Positions 38,155-47,637 of a DNA stretch of 64,000 nt are shown one piece after another; the first letter of the stretch is position 1; each line of letters starts with the position of its first letter. The notes beneath the pieces were generated by a model. That model was not told where the DNA came from and ran no database searches. It was given only the letters and a program-made list of their open reading frames with translations. The stretch covers positions 360,668 through 424,667 of the forward strand of contig NZ_KQ130452.1 of assembly GCF_001046635.1 (NCBI RefSeq), given 5' to 3'. A program made the position numbers and the translations under genes. The DNA comes from Novosphingobium barchaimii LL02 (GTDB lineage: Bacteria; Pseudomonadota; Alphaproteobacteria; Sphingomonadales; Sphingomonadaceae).

Positions 38155-38781
38155 TCAGTCCGAAGTCTGTGGCTCCGCAGCCGGTGGCGGCGGCGGAATA
38201 TCGACCTTGATCTCCACTCGCCGGTTCTTCGTCCGCCCTTCGAGATCGTCGCTGCCATCGAGCTTGCGATTGGGCGCAATGGGGCGGCTTTCGCCGAGCG
38301 GGATCACGGTGATCCGGGCTTTCGCCACGCCCTTGCTTTCGAGGTAATCCCGCGCAGCTTCGGCGCGTCGACGCGAGGCGGCGAGGTTTTCCGCATCGGA
38401 GCCGCGCGAATCGCTGTGGCCCCAGATCGTGATCGGGCCGCCAGCCAGAAACGTGGGGCTGGTCATCAATCCGTCGATCAGCGCCGTGCCTGCCTCGTCC
38501 GGCTTGGCGCCTTTCGCAGGGTACGGGACGACGACCTGCACGGGTTCCAGCACCGGCGCATCTGTCGGCCCGGCATCCACCTCGGCACGGATGATCGATT
38601 TCTTGACGATGGTATCGTCAGCTTCCGGCTCTGCCATGACGCTGCGCGGGGCATCCGTGGCAACAGCCTCGGTCGCGTCGCCGCCGGTGGGCTGGCCTGG
38701 CTGGCAGCCGGCCAGCAGCAACGGCGCCGCGACTAGGGCGGCAGGCGCCAGAATGTAAGGGATTGCTGGCAGGCCTCTCAT
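38155..38781 (-). CDS. OmpA-family lipoprotein
   Basis: 208 residues. Lipoprotein signal peptide ending in L-L-A-G-C near residue 26, a Pro/Asp-rich linker, then an OmpA-like peptidoglycan-binding domain: GHSDSRGSDAENLAASRRRAEAARDYL and the C-terminal GRTKNRRVEI. Expected to tether the outer membrane to the cell wall. The C-terminus is a Pro/Ala-rich tail. Its ATG overlaps the stop of the upstream antiporter gene (ATGA), implying co-translation. Confidence 0.92.
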   Translation of the reverse strand: MRGLPAIPYILAPAALVAAPLLLAGCQPGQPTGGDATEAVATDAPRSVMAEPEADDTIVKKSIIRAEVDAGPTDAPVLEPVQVVVPYPAKGAKPDEAGTALIDGLMTSPTFLAGGPITIWGHSDSRGSDAENLAASRRRAEAARDYLESKGVAKARITVIPLGESRPIAPNRKLDGSDDLEGRTKNRRVEIKVDIPPPPPAAEPQTSD

Positions 38782-40613
38782 GCGTTCGCCTCCTTCTGCG
38801 GGGTTTGGCGGGAAGTATCGGGCTCGCCGTGGCGCGACGGGCCATAGGAGACGACCACATCTCCTGGCTGCGGTGTCGGCCGAGAAGCGTGCGTAAAGAA
38901 CCGGATCTTGCCGTCCTTGCGCAGCACGAACAGCATGTCGGCCTCGTCGGAAAGCGCGGCCTGCGCATCGGCGAAGTCGAACTGGTCGCTGATGCGGGTC
39001 TTGCGGAAGGTCCAGCCCGCCGCTTCGCGCTCCATGATTTCCGCGACGCCGTGGCCGGAGCCGAACATGGCGCGGCCGCGCAGGGCCTCGGGCAGGCTGC
39101 GATGGTCTTCGTCATCGCCCATACCGCCGAGCTGGTAAACCGAATCGCGGCCGATATCGGGCGCGAACTCGCTGCAGACGAGGGCATTGTACGCCTCGTT
39201 CTCGGTCGTCGCGACGAGGACCTGGAACTGGGTGAGGTCGAGCCGCTCTTCCGTCGCCTCCGCCAGAATCTCGCCGTGATAAGTGGAGATACCAGCTTGT
39301 CGTGCACCGGAAAGGCGCTGCCAGCTGTTGTCCGCGATCATCACCGGCAGGCCGAACTGGCTGAGCTGGCGGGCCAGCGACAGGCTCCACGAGGTGCTGC
39401 CGACGATCAGCAGCCCCTTCTGCGGCGCCCCGGTGACGCCCAGCCAGCGTGCCACATACCGGATGCTGAAACCGTGGGCGATGATCGTGGCTATCACCAC
39501 CGAGAACGACAGCGTCACCAGAATGGAACCGTCGTCGTAGCCCAGCTGGTCCAGCCGAAGCGCAAACAGGCCCGAGACGGCGACAGCAACCACACCGCGC
39601 GGCGCGATCCAGGCGACCAGCAAGCGCTCCTTCCAGGGAATCTTGCTGAAGGCCAGGCTGACCAGCACGGTTGCCGGGCGGACAAGGAACAGCAGTGCGA
39701 GCAGGAAGGCGATGAAGCGCCATTCGAATTGGCGCAGCACCTCGAGGTTGAGCGAGGCCGAGAGTAGCACAAAGACGCCCGAAATCAGCAGAACAGTGAT
39801 GTTCTCCTTGAACGGATGGATATCGCGCAGGGAATCGAGCCGCATGTTGGCGATGGCGATACCCATCACGGTCACAGCCAGAAGACCGGTTTCCTGCTGG
39901 ATCAGGTTCGAGAGCACGAAAGTGCTGATCACCGCGACCAGCAGCACCGGGGCCTTGAGGTATTCCGGTACATGCCCACGCGGGAAAGCCCAGGCGATGG
40001 CCTTGGCGACAAGGTAGCCGATCAGCCCGGCCACAACCGTCGCGCCCAGCAATGAGGCCAGTACCGATATCAGTGTGCCGCCTTCACCGGAACGGCGCAG
40101 ATATTCGTATGTGATGACGGCGCACAGGGCGCCGATCGGATCGTTGACGATGGCTTCCCACTTGAGGATCGCGCGCGGACGGGGGGCTATGTTGCTTTGC
40201 CTTAGCAGCGGCAACACCACTGTCGGTCCGGTCACTACGAGAATGCCAGCGAAAAGGATCGCCACCGGCCAGACCAGACCGGCCACGTAGTAACAGGCGA
40301 GCGAGCCCAGCACCCAGCCCAGCGGCACGCCAATAACGCCCAGTCGCGTCACTGCGCCTTCGGTCTTGCGCAATTCGCGGAAATTAAGGCTGAGACCTCC
40401 TTCGAAAAGGATCAGTGCAACCGCCACGGAGACCATTGGCTCCAGCAGTTCGCCGAACGTGTGCTCGGGTATTACGAGGCCCGTGACCGGCCCGGCGATC
40501 ACACCGGCGGCGAGCATTAGGGCGATAGCCGGCCAGCCGGTACGCCATGCGATCCACTGCGCGCCGATACCGAGAATGCCGATCAGCGCGAAGACAAGGG
40601 CTTGTTGCTCCAT
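38778..40613 (-). CDS. CPA1-type cation:proton antiporter with TrkA-N-like cytosolic domain
   Basis: 611 residues. About 12 membrane segments occupy residues 1-400, with LILFEGGLSLNFRELR and KWEAIVNDPIGAL (the ND pair of electroneutral CPA1 exchangers). A cytosolic Rossmann-like RCK segment follows (LLIVGSTSWSLSLARQLSQFG near residue 408) and then a TrkA-C-like tail. Probably exchanges Na+ or K+ for H+ in the inner membrane and senses a nucleotide. It forms a two-gene operon with the OmpA-like lipoprotein. Confidence 0.9.
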   Translation of the reverse strand: MEQQALVFALIGILGIGAQWIAWRTGWPAIALMLAAGVIAGPVTGLVIPEHTFGELLEPMVSVAVALILFEGGLSLNFRELRKTEGAVTRLGVIGVPLGWVLGSLACYYVAGLVWPVAILFAGILVVTGPTVVLPLLRQSNIAPRPRAILKWEAIVNDPIGALCAVITYEYLRRSGEGGTLISVLASLLGATVVAGLIGYLVAKAIAWAFPRGHVPEYLKAPVLLVAVISTFVLSNLIQQETGLLAVTVMGIAIANMRLDSLRDIHPFKENITVLLISGVFVLLSASLNLEVLRQFEWRFIAFLLALLFLVRPATVLVSLAFSKIPWKERLLVAWIAPRGVVAVAVSGLFALRLDQLGYDDGSILVTLSFSVVIATIIAHGFSIRYVARWLGVTGAPQKGLLIVGSTSWSLSLARQLSQFGLPVMIADNSWQRLSGARQAGISTYHGEILAEATEERLDLTQFQVLVATTENEAYNALVCSEFAPDIGRDSVYQLGGMGDDEDHRSLPEALRGRAMFGSGHGVAEIMEREAAGWTFRKTRISDQFDFADAQAALSDEADMLFVLRKDGKIRFFTHASRPTPQPGDVVVSYGPSRHGEPDTSRQTPQKEANA

Positions 40614-40681
40614 ATGTTGGGCTTAACCAACAATGCCGTAAAAGGTAACCGGCGGCGGCTACCTTTCTACAGTCGAGAACG

Positions 40682-42019
40682 TCAGAGCCGGTCGAATACC
40701 GAACCCATGCGCGGACTGAACAGGCGTTCGTAGGTCCGCAGCAGGTGCGTGTCCGTCATCGCTGCGACGTAATCGCAGATCACTCGCAGGTCGCCGTCGG
40801 CGGCATCGAGGCGGTCCCGCTCCTCGCGGGGGAGCAGGCGCGCCGGGTCAGCCGCCAGCGCCTCGAAAACGGCGACGACCATCGCCTGACCTTTGAATTC
40901 GAGTTGCTGGACTTCGGGGCTGGCGATGACTTCGCGCACTACGAAGCCCTGCAGTGCATCGAGGAAATCGCGGCGCGGGCCGGAAAGCGTCACGCGCCAG
41001 CGCAGCAGGGGTTCGCGAAAGCCCTTCTTCTCGACGTAATGCGCGCCGGTCAGAAAATGGTGGACCAAGCGGCTGACGAAGCGCTTGCGGCTGTTGGCGC
41101 CGCCGAACAGTCCTTCCACCATGTGCGAGAAGACGTCGTTTTCGCTTTCGCCGGGATATTTTTCCTTGAGCGCGTCGAGGAACGAGGCGCATCGCCCATC
41201 AAGCGCGGCGGTGAAGGCGTCCCTGGTGACGAGGCCCAAGGCGATGGCGTCCTCAAGGTCGTGGACGCCGTAAGCGATGTCATCGGCGACATCCATGATC
41301 GTACAGTCCAGCGACTTGTGCAACGTGCGCGCGTGCTTGCCCGGCACCGGCTCCAGCGTCTGGAACCTGGCGCGCTCAGCCGGGGAGAGCGGGGCGAGTA
41401 TCCAATCGACAACGTCCTGCTCGCTGTCGAAATGGCACTTGGGAGGCTTGCAGGCGCGGGGATCGAGCACGCGGATGGTCGAGGGGCCGCCGAGCAGCTT
41501 GGGCGCGATGTCCGGGTTGCGGGCGGCGGACCAGGGCGCTGGATACTTGAGCACGCCCAGCAGGGTACGGCGGCACAAATTGGCACCGGCATTGGCGGAG
41601 AAGGTCTCTAGGCGAGCGAGGATGCGCAGGGTCTGGCCGTTGCCTTCGAACCCGCCGACATCCCTCATGCAGTAGTTCAGCGCCACTTCGCCGCCATGGC
41701 CGAACGGCGGGTGCCCGAAATCATGGGTGCAGCCGATCGCGTGGATCAGGCTGCGATCGGGCAAGAGCGGTGCGGCGGCATGGTCGGGAAAGGACTTGGC
41801 CAGCTGCCGGGCGAGGCCACCGGCGATCTGGGCGACTTCGAGCGAATGGGTGAGGCGGGTGCGGTAAAAGTCGCTGTCGCCCAGATTGAGGATCTGGGTC
41901 TTGCCCTGAAGGCGGCGGAATGAGGCCGAGTGGATGACGCGGGCATAGTCGATGTCGCCGTCTTCGCGGGCATCTTCGGCCTGGGGGTTCCAGTTCTCGC
42001 GGCGCGCGTGCCAGCTCAT
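40682..42019 (-). CDS. dgt: dGTPase-like HD-domain triphosphohydrolase
   Basis: 445 residues from the ATG at 42019. Deoxyguanosinetriphosphate triphosphohydrolase-like family: FRRLQGKTQI near residue 34, RLTHSLEVAQIAGGLARQL (first His of the HD site), HDFGHPPFGHGGE (His-Asp) near residue 105, and DVADDIAYGVHDLEDAI (last Asp). This shorter type converts dNTPs to nucleoside and triphosphate and affects dNTP pools; exact substrate preference is unknown. An ATG 5 codons upstream is possible. Single gene. Confidence 0.93.
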   Translation of the reverse strand: MSWHARRENWNPQAEDAREDGDIDYARVIHSASFRRLQGKTQILNLGDSDFYRTRLTHSLEVAQIAGGLARQLAKSFPDHAAAPLLPDRSLIHAIGCTHDFGHPPFGHGGEVALNYCMRDVGGFEGNGQTLRILARLETFSANAGANLCRRTLLGVLKYPAPWSAARNPDIAPKLLGGPSTIRVLDPRACKPPKCHFDSEQDVVDWILAPLSPAERARFQTLEPVPGKHARTLHKSLDCTIMDVADDIAYGVHDLEDAIALGLVTRDAFTAALDGRCASFLDALKEKYPGESENDVFSHMVEGLFGGANSRKRFVSRLVHHFLTGAHYVEKKGFREPLLRWRVTLSGPRRDFLDALQGFVVREVIASPEVQQLEFKGQAMVVAVFEALAADPARLLPREERDRLDAADGDLRVICDYVAAMTDTHLLRTYERLFSPRMGSVFDRL

Positions 42020-42135
42020 GCATTCACCATACACCGGCTATTCCAGCTGACGAAGCGCAGGGCAAGGCCCGCCGCCGATCCCGGAGCGGAGGGGGAAGGG
42101 ATGCGGGGGACAAGTGCCCCGCATCCCGTTTTCCC

Positions 42136-44298
42136 TTACTTGGCTTCTGGCGCCAGGCCGCGCGCTTCCAGCATCGGTTCGACCTCGGGGTCATGCCCTG
42201 TGAAGTCGCGGAACAGCTGGGCGAAGTCCTTGGTATGGCCCTGGCCCAGGAACGACTTGCGGATGTGGTCGCCGTTGGCGCGGGTCATGCCGCCATTCTT
42301 TTCCACCCAGTCCCAGCCGTCATGGGCCAGCATTTCGGTCCAGATGTACGAGTAGTATCCCGAGGCGTAGCCGTTGTCCCAGATATGGCGAAAGTACGGC
42401 GTCTTGTAGCGCGGCGGGATGAGGTCCGTCGAAAGGCCAGTGGCGGCCAGCGCCTTGGCCTCGAACGCCATCGGAGGCTGCGCGGCCTCTTCGGGCGAGA
42501 GTTTGTGCCAGTCGATGTCGAGCATCGCCGCTTCCAGCGTTTCGCCCAAACCGAGGCCCTGGTTGAAGGTTTTCGCCGCCTTGATCTTGGCGACCAGTTC
42601 GGCGGGGATCGTCGCCCCGGTCTGGTAGTGCTTGGCGTAGTGATTCAGCACGGCGGGCAGAGTGGCGAAATTCTCGTTGAATTGGCTGGGGAACTCGACG
42701 AAGTCGCGCGCGGTGTTGGTGCCCGACAGCGAGGGGTACTTCTGGCTGGCGAAGAAGCCGTGCAGCGCATGGCCGAATTCGTGGAACATCGTCTCCACAT
42801 CATCGAAGCTGGCAAGCGCGGGCTGGCCCTCGGCGGGCGGCGCGATGTTCAGGGTGTTCGAGATGACCGGCTTCTCGCCGCGCAGATAGGATTGCTCGAC
42901 GAAGTTGTTCATCCAGGCGCCGCCCTTCTTGTTCGACCGGGCGAAGGGATCGAAGTAGAAGATCGCCAGTTCGCTGCCATCGGCGTCGAGCACTTCGTAG
43001 GCGCGCATCGTTGGGTGGTAGACCGGCAGGTCGGTGCGGCGCTTGAAGGTCAGGCCGTATGTCTGGTTTGCGGCATAGAATACGCCGTCTTCCAGGGTGC
43101 GCCAGACGTCGAAATACGGCTTGATCTGGTTTTCGTCGAGGTCGTACTTCGCCTTGCGGACCTTCTCGGCGTAATAGGACCAGTCCCAGGCTTCCAGTTT
43201 GATGTTCTGGCCTTCCGCCTTAGCGGCGGCCTCAAGCATTCCGGCCTCGCGGTCCTGCGTGGCGCGCAGGGCGGGCACGAAGCCGTTCATGAATTCCATC
43301 GCCTTGGCGGGCGTCTTCACCATGCGGTCGTACATCTGGTAGGTCGCGAAGTCGGGCTTGCCCATCAGCTTCGCCTTCCTGGCGCGCAGAGTGGCCATCT
43401 GCGTGACCATGGCGGTCGTGTCGTACTGGTCGCCGCCAGAAGTGCGGTTGACGCTCGCCTCCCACAGGATCTTACGGCTGTCGCGGTTCGTCAGGCTGGT
43501 GAGCGCGGCCTGCTGGGTGGTGTTGCCCAGCGCCAGCATGAACTTGCCCGGCTTGCCCTTTTCGGCGGCGAGCTTGGCGGCGGCGGCGATCTCGGCCGGA
43601 GAGAGACCCGCAAGCTGCGCCTCGGTGTCGAATACCGGTGCCTTGGCGGCCGTCGCCGCGGTCAGCTTCTGCGAGAACGCGGTTTCGAGCTTGGCGATCT
43701 CAAGGTTCATGGCCTTGAGCTCGGTCTTCTGCGCGGGCGTTAGCAGAGCGCCGCGATGGACGAATTCGTCGTAAGTGGTCGCCAGCAACATGGCGTCCTC
43801 GCCGGTCAGAGCCTTGCCGGCGGCGCTGTCGTGGACGGCCTTGACGCGGGCGAACAGTGCCGGGTCGAGATAGATGTCATCGTTGAGCGCGGAAATCTGC
43901 GGGCTGACGGCGGTTTCCACAGCGTCCAGCGCGTCGTTGGTATTGGCCGAGGTCAGCTGGCCGAAGGTGCTGTAGGCGCGGCTGAGAAGCTGCCCTGTGC
44001 GCTCTTTCGCGACGATCGTGTTCTCGAAAGTCGGCTTGGCCTTGTTGGCGGCGATCGCCTTGATCTCGGCGCGCTGGGCAGCGATGCCGGCCTCTATCGC
44101 GGGCTGCCAGTCGCTGTCCTTGTAGGCGGGGAAGTTCGGCGCGTGGAAGGGCAGGGTGCTCGGCTGAGCGAGCGGGCCGGTGTAGGCCGGGGCGGCTGCA
44201 GCCGTCTTTTCCTTGGCAAGTGCTGTCATCGGAAATCCTCCAAGCAGGCCGGCACCAAGGACGAGGGGTGCGGCGGCGGCCATGAGCCGGGTCTTCAT
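42136..44298 (-). CDS. Exported M3-family zinc metallopeptidase (peptidyl-dipeptidase Dcp-like)
   Basis: 720 residues from the ATG at 44298, with AGGAG 9 bases upstream. A signal peptide (MKTRLMAAAAPLVLGAGLLGG ... TALAK) directs export to the periplasm. The zinc site H-E-F-G-H is in FHEFGHALHGFF near residue 500; the third ligand Glu and the downstream GLGETLEAAMLD segment are present. The family cleaves short peptides. Length matches Dcp. The C-terminus HDPEVEPMLEARGL is also characteristic. Single gene with a long upstream gap. Confidence 0.94.
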   Translation of the reverse strand: MKTRLMAAAAPLVLGAGLLGGFPMTALAKEKTAAAAPAYTGPLAQPSTLPFHAPNFPAYKDSDWQPAIEAGIAAQRAEIKAIAANKAKPTFENTIVAKERTGQLLSRAYSTFGQLTSANTNDALDAVETAVSPQISALNDDIYLDPALFARVKAVHDSAAGKALTGEDAMLLATTYDEFVHRGALLTPAQKTELKAMNLEIAKLETAFSQKLTAATAAKAPVFDTEAQLAGLSPAEIAAAAKLAAEKGKPGKFMLALGNTTQQAALTSLTNRDSRKILWEASVNRTSGGDQYDTTAMVTQMATLRARKAKLMGKPDFATYQMYDRMVKTPAKAMEFMNGFVPALRATQDREAGMLEAAAKAEGQNIKLEAWDWSYYAEKVRKAKYDLDENQIKPYFDVWRTLEDGVFYAANQTYGLTFKRRTDLPVYHPTMRAYEVLDADGSELAIFYFDPFARSNKKGGAWMNNFVEQSYLRGEKPVISNTLNIAPPAEGQPALASFDDVETMFHEFGHALHGFFASQKYPSLSGTNTARDFVEFPSQFNENFATLPAVLNHYAKHYQTGATIPAELVAKIKAAKTFNQGLGLGETLEAAMLDIDWHKLSPEEAAQPPMAFEAKALAATGLSTDLIPPRYKTPYFRHIWDNGYASGYYSYIWTEMLAHDGWDWVEKNGGMTRANGDHIRKSFLGQGHTKDFAQLFRDFTGHDPEVEPMLEARGLAPEAK

Positions 44299-45142
44299 GT
44301 AACTATTCTCCTGCCTTCGGCTACCCGTGAAACGGCCGGGCGCTGTGCCGGAAAGTGGCAACATGCGCGGCAAACGGTCGGGCACCGGGGTGGTCAATGC
44401 GCAGGTTTCAAGCCGAGAAAACGGGCACTTGCAAGGACAAGTCGGCGCGGAGGGGAACGGTTGCGCAATCTGCAGGGGCCCGTATCCCGATCACGCACAA
44501 ATCCGCCCCGGCGCGCAATCAAGTTGCGGCGCACCGGTCTGCGGATGCCTCAGGCCGCGTTACAGCAACTGGCGAAAGGACGTGCGCAGCGCTAGCGGGT
44601 CCATACCCCAGCGTCAGCCAACTCGTCGATCCCTTCGATGTCGTCGTGGACCGGGGGGCTGCTGGCTGACCCGACTGTCTTCGCGCCCGGTTTCGGCTGC
44701 AATGCATGAATTCACGTAATGGCTGATGGGTTCGGCCGGTAGCGGTTGAGCAGTCGGACTAAGAGCACCATGGGGCGGGGGGACTGAAAGTGCCCGAGGT
44801 TTACGAAAGTAAGCCTCGGGCCAGTTTCCTGGCATCGTAATTACGACCCAAGGGACACCGCCGCCTGATAGTTGCGTCTATTTCTCAAGCCATCCCACGA
44901 TCATGGTATGGAAATGATTCTTGCGGGCTTCTGTGCGTAATAAAAGTGCGCGTTTGGACATGATTGGCGCAGACGCAAAAATGCGTTCGAGATAAATAGG
45001 GTAGGGCCGAAGATGTTGATGACGGCAGATGCCAGCGGAATCGCGATCAAGGCTGCCGCGACGGACCCATTGCCTCACCTCTTTGATGGTGAGACAGATC
45101 GCACCCCGAAAGGATTGATGATGCCGGTCTATCTGGAAAAAT
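44299..45142. other. Long intergenic region with a structured element
   Basis: About 840 bases without a recognised gene, apart from the low-confidence short frame at 45013. It contains the 12-bp hairpin at 44793-44820 followed by a CCAG/CTGG mini-hairpin and a segment richer in A and T (44860-45000). Open frames elsewhere in it lack coding character. A small RNA gene is possible but unproved. Confidence 0.4.
44793..44820. other. 12-bp hairpin with GAAA tetraloop, candidate structured RNA
   Basis: CCCGAGGTTTAC, loop GAAA, GTAAGCCTCGGG: a 12-bp stem with one G-T pair, capped by a GNRA tetraloop when read on the plus strand. No T tract follows, so a terminator role is unlikely. Family unknown. 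Confidence 0.5.
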
Positions 45143-45153
45143 TGGCTCCCTGA
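45013..45153 (+). CDS. Possible 46-residue protein
   Basis: ATG at 45013, stop at 45151, overlapping the 3' end of the convergent tRNA-Asn gene. The product (MLMTADASGIAIKAAATDPL..., ending YLEKLAP) has balanced composition, but the ribosome site is poor and no family is recognised. It may be chance. Confidence 0.22.
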   Translation: MLMTADASGIAIKAAATDPLPHLFDGETDRTPKGLMMPVYLEKLAP

Positions 45154-45217
45154 GTAGGATTCGAACCTACGGCCATTCGATTAACAGTCGAATGCTCTAC
45201 CGCTGAGCTATCAGGGA
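45143..45217 (-). tRNA. tRNA-Asn (GTT)
   Basis: Read on the minus strand, the gene begins TCCCTGA and closes with TCAGGGA-G-CCA, giving a 7-bp acceptor stem, discriminator G and encoded CCA. The D arm (GCTC-AGCGGTA-GAGC), the anticodon loop CTGTTAA (anticodon GTT) and the T arm GTAGG-TTCGAAT-CCTAC are all regular. A run of T follows on the minus strand. Confidence 0.97.
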
Positions 45218-45358
45218 GCGGCCCGGCAATGTCACCACCGCTGGGCAGGGGTGCGCCTATAACAGCGTCAGAAAGATTGGCAACCCTGCGAGGTAAGAAA
45301 TTTTACCGTCGCCGCAGAAATTTCGATCAATTTTCCAGAACCTACGCAATTCCGCGGA

Positions 45359-46153
45359 TCAGACCTGAAATTGCTCGGCAAATATGCGTTCTTCCAGCGT
45401 AAAGCCGGGGTCGAACAGCAGAGTTAGCTCCTTTTCCGCCGACGCCACGATGCGGACGGTGGCGACGTCGCGCACTTCCTTCTGGTCGGCGACGGCGGCG
45501 ACGGGGCGCTTGCCGGGTTCGTGGATGTGGAATTCCACCTCGGCGCTTTCGGGCAGGATCGCGCCTTTCCAGCGGCGGGGGCGGAAGGGGCTGAGCGGGG
45601 TCATCGCCAGCATCCGCGAGCCCAGCGGCAGGATGGGGCCATTGGCGGACAGATTGTACGCGGTGGAGCCGACCGGGGTGGCAACAAGAATGCCGTCACC
45701 CGCCAGTTCCTCCATGCGAACCCGGCCGTTGATGCGGATCTCGATTTTCGCGGTCTGCCGCGTTTCGCGCAGCAGCGAGACTTCGTTGATCGCGTAATAG
45801 CTGTATTCCCGTCCGTCGCGGCCGGTGGCGTGCATGATAAGCGGGCGGACGGGGACGCTATGTGCCTCGGCCACGCGGCGGGCGATCGGCACTCCGTCGT
45901 GCGGGCCGTTCATCAGGAAGCCGACGGTGCCCAGATTCATGCCGTAGACCGGTTTGATCGGGTGGTTGTCCAGCATTTCGTGAAGGACATGCAGCAGGAA
46001 CCCGTCACCGCCAAGCACGACCAGGACGTCGGCGTTCTCGGGCGATACCCAAGTGTGCGATTCGCGCAATGCCGCAGCGCCCGCCTGCGCCTTGGCGCTG
46101 TCCGACACGACCAGCGCCAGTTTCGCATCCATGCTCACTTTTATCTCCGGCAT
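45359..46153 (-). CDS. nadK: NAD kinase
   Basis: 264 residues from ATG 46153, or 257 from the ATG at 46132 (MDAKLALVV), which has AGTGAG nearby and may be the real start. Phosphorylates NAD to NADP. The diagnostic motif L-G-G-D-G-F-L-L is near residue 48, NLGTVGFLMN near 74, and the GDGILVATPVGSTAYNLSANGPI segment in the middle. Cytosolic. Divergent from the EAL gene with a 76-base gap. Confidence 0.95.
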   Translation of the reverse strand: MPEIKVSMDAKLALVVSDSAKAQAGAAALRESHTWVSPENADVLVVLGGDGFLLHVLHEMLDNHPIKPVYGMNLGTVGFLMNGPHDGVPIARRVAEAHSVPVRPLIMHATGRDGREYSYYAINEVSLLRETRQTAKIEIRINGRVRMEELAGDGILVATPVGSTAYNLSANGPILPLGSRMLAMTPLSPFRPRRWKGAILPESAEVEFHIHEPGKRPVAAVADQKEVRDVATVRIVASAEKELTLLFDPGFTLEERIFAEQFQV

Positions 46154-46229
46154 CAAATGCGTCCAATTCCGGGACCGGGGCTGTCGAATTTTGAAAGGTT
46201 TTGCAAGGCCTTTGGGTTATGGCCGGTCG

Positions 46230-47612
46230 ATGGGCGTAAAACGAGATGATCAGGTTCACAGGGAACCTAAGGCGATAGTAGCCAAGGGCAAGGCCGCCAA
46301 AGGGCTCACGGACCGCCTCACCGGCATTCCGGGGATCGAGGCTGTGCACGACCGCGTCGCCGCCTGGCGTGAAGATCCGGTGCTGATGCCGCACATGGCG
46401 CACGTCCACGCCATGCTTCTGAGCCTGCGTCGGCTCGATGCGATCAACATGGCCTACGGCGCCGCCGCCGGTGACGGCGCGCTGGAAGAAGTCGCCGCGC
46501 GCATCGGCCATTTCGCCGAAGAGGAACTTGACGGACCCTGGCTGCTCGCCCGCGCCGGGGGGGGCAGCTTCCTCCTCGTCGCCAACGAAGCCTGCAGCCG
46601 CGAGCGCTGGCAGCTCGTCGCCGACCAGCTTGCCGACATGATCGCGCGGCCGATCCCGATCTCGACCGGCATCCTGCGCCTGTCTCCGCGCGTCGCGCTG
46701 ATCCGCGCGCTGACGGGAGAGAGCGTCGAATCGATGCTCGACCGGCTTGGCCACGCGCTGGGCGATGCGCACGAACAGCACGGGACCCGCCTTGCCTGGG
46801 CGGACGGCGAAGTCACGCCGCCGGGGCGCTCTGCCCAACAGTTGGAGGCAGACCTTCTCATTGCGATCGACAATGACGAGATCGAGGTGCTGTTCCAGCC
46901 CCAGTTCGATCTGACCGACGATAGTCTCACCGGCGCCGAAGCCCTTGCACGCTGGAGGCACCCGGAACTTGGCCGCATCGGTGCCGGGGCGCTTTTCGCC
47001 ATCGCGGAAAGGGCGGACTATGTCGGCCCCCTGTCACGCCACATCGCGCACAAGGCCATGTGGGCCGCCAAGGAATGGCCGGAAAACCTGCGGCTTTCGA
47101 TCAACGTGACGGCGGCGGACTTGGCGTTCGGCAGCTACACCCGCCAGATGCTAGACCTCGTGCGCGAGAGCGGCTTTCCGCCGCGCCGGCTGACGCTGGA
47201 AGTGACCGAGCAGACGTTGATCGGTGACATCACGCTGGCGGCGCAGACGATGGCGGAGTTTTCCGCGCAGGGCATCCGCATCGCACTCGATGACTTCGGA
47301 GCGGGGTTCTGCAACTTCCGCTACCTCAAGGTTCTGCCGATCCACTACCTCAAGCTCGACCGCTCGATGATCGACGGGATCACCACGGACCGCCGGGACG
47401 TGGCAGTGCTGCGCGCGATCGTGGCGATGGCGCGGGCGCTCGATCTTCAGGTGATCGCCGAGGGGATCGAGGACGAAGGCCAGCGCGTTGTCGCGGCTCG
47501 GGAAGGGTGCGCGTACTTCCAGGGCTTCCTGCGAGCGCAGCCGATGAGTGCGGCTATGTTCCAAAAACTGGCGCGGGCGGAAGAAATGAAAGAAGCAAGC
47601 AGGGGAGCATAG
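46230..47612 (+). CDS. Cyclic-di-GMP phosphodiesterase: EAL domain behind a degenerate GGDEF domain
   Basis: 460 residues from ATG 46230. Residues about 30-200 resemble a GGDEF domain, but the signature reads G-G-G-S-F, so cyclase activity is not expected. Residues about 205-450 are an EAL domain with its catalytic residues: GAEALARWRHP, LSINVT, EVTE, IALDDFGAGFCNFRYL, LKLDRSMI and VIAEGIE. The protein should hydrolyse c-di-GMP; the degenerate N-terminal domain may bind GTP as a regulator. No membrane segment or sensor domain is visible. Confidence 0.92.
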   Translation: MGVKRDDQVHREPKAIVAKGKAAKGLTDRLTGIPGIEAVHDRVAAWREDPVLMPHMAHVHAMLLSLRRLDAINMAYGAAAGDGALEEVAARIGHFAEEELDGPWLLARAGGGSFLLVANEACSRERWQLVADQLADMIARPIPISTGILRLSPRVALIRALTGESVESMLDRLGHALGDAHEQHGTRLAWADGEVTPPGRSAQQLEADLLIAIDNDEIEVLFQPQFDLTDDSLTGAEALARWRHPELGRIGAGALFAIAERADYVGPLSRHIAHKAMWAAKEWPENLRLSINVTAADLAFGSYTRQMLDLVRESGFPPRRLTLEVTEQTLIGDITLAAQTMAEFSAQGIRIALDDFGAGFCNFRYLKVLPIHYLKLDRSMIDGITTDRRDVAVLRAIVAMARALDLQVIAEGIEDEGQRVVAAREGCAYFQGFLRAQPMSAAMFQKLARAEEMKEASRGA

Positions 47613-47637
47613 CCTCCCTGCACGCGCGCTTCTACTC

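Noticed and set aside
42193-43743. A 516-codon plus-strand frame opposite the M3 peptidase
   Set aside because: Antisense to a well-supported metallopeptidase; no start signal or domain.
44878-45078. A 66-codon minus-strand frame near tRNA-Asn
   Set aside because: No ribosome site, no family, and arginine/histidine-rich composition unlike neighbouring genes.
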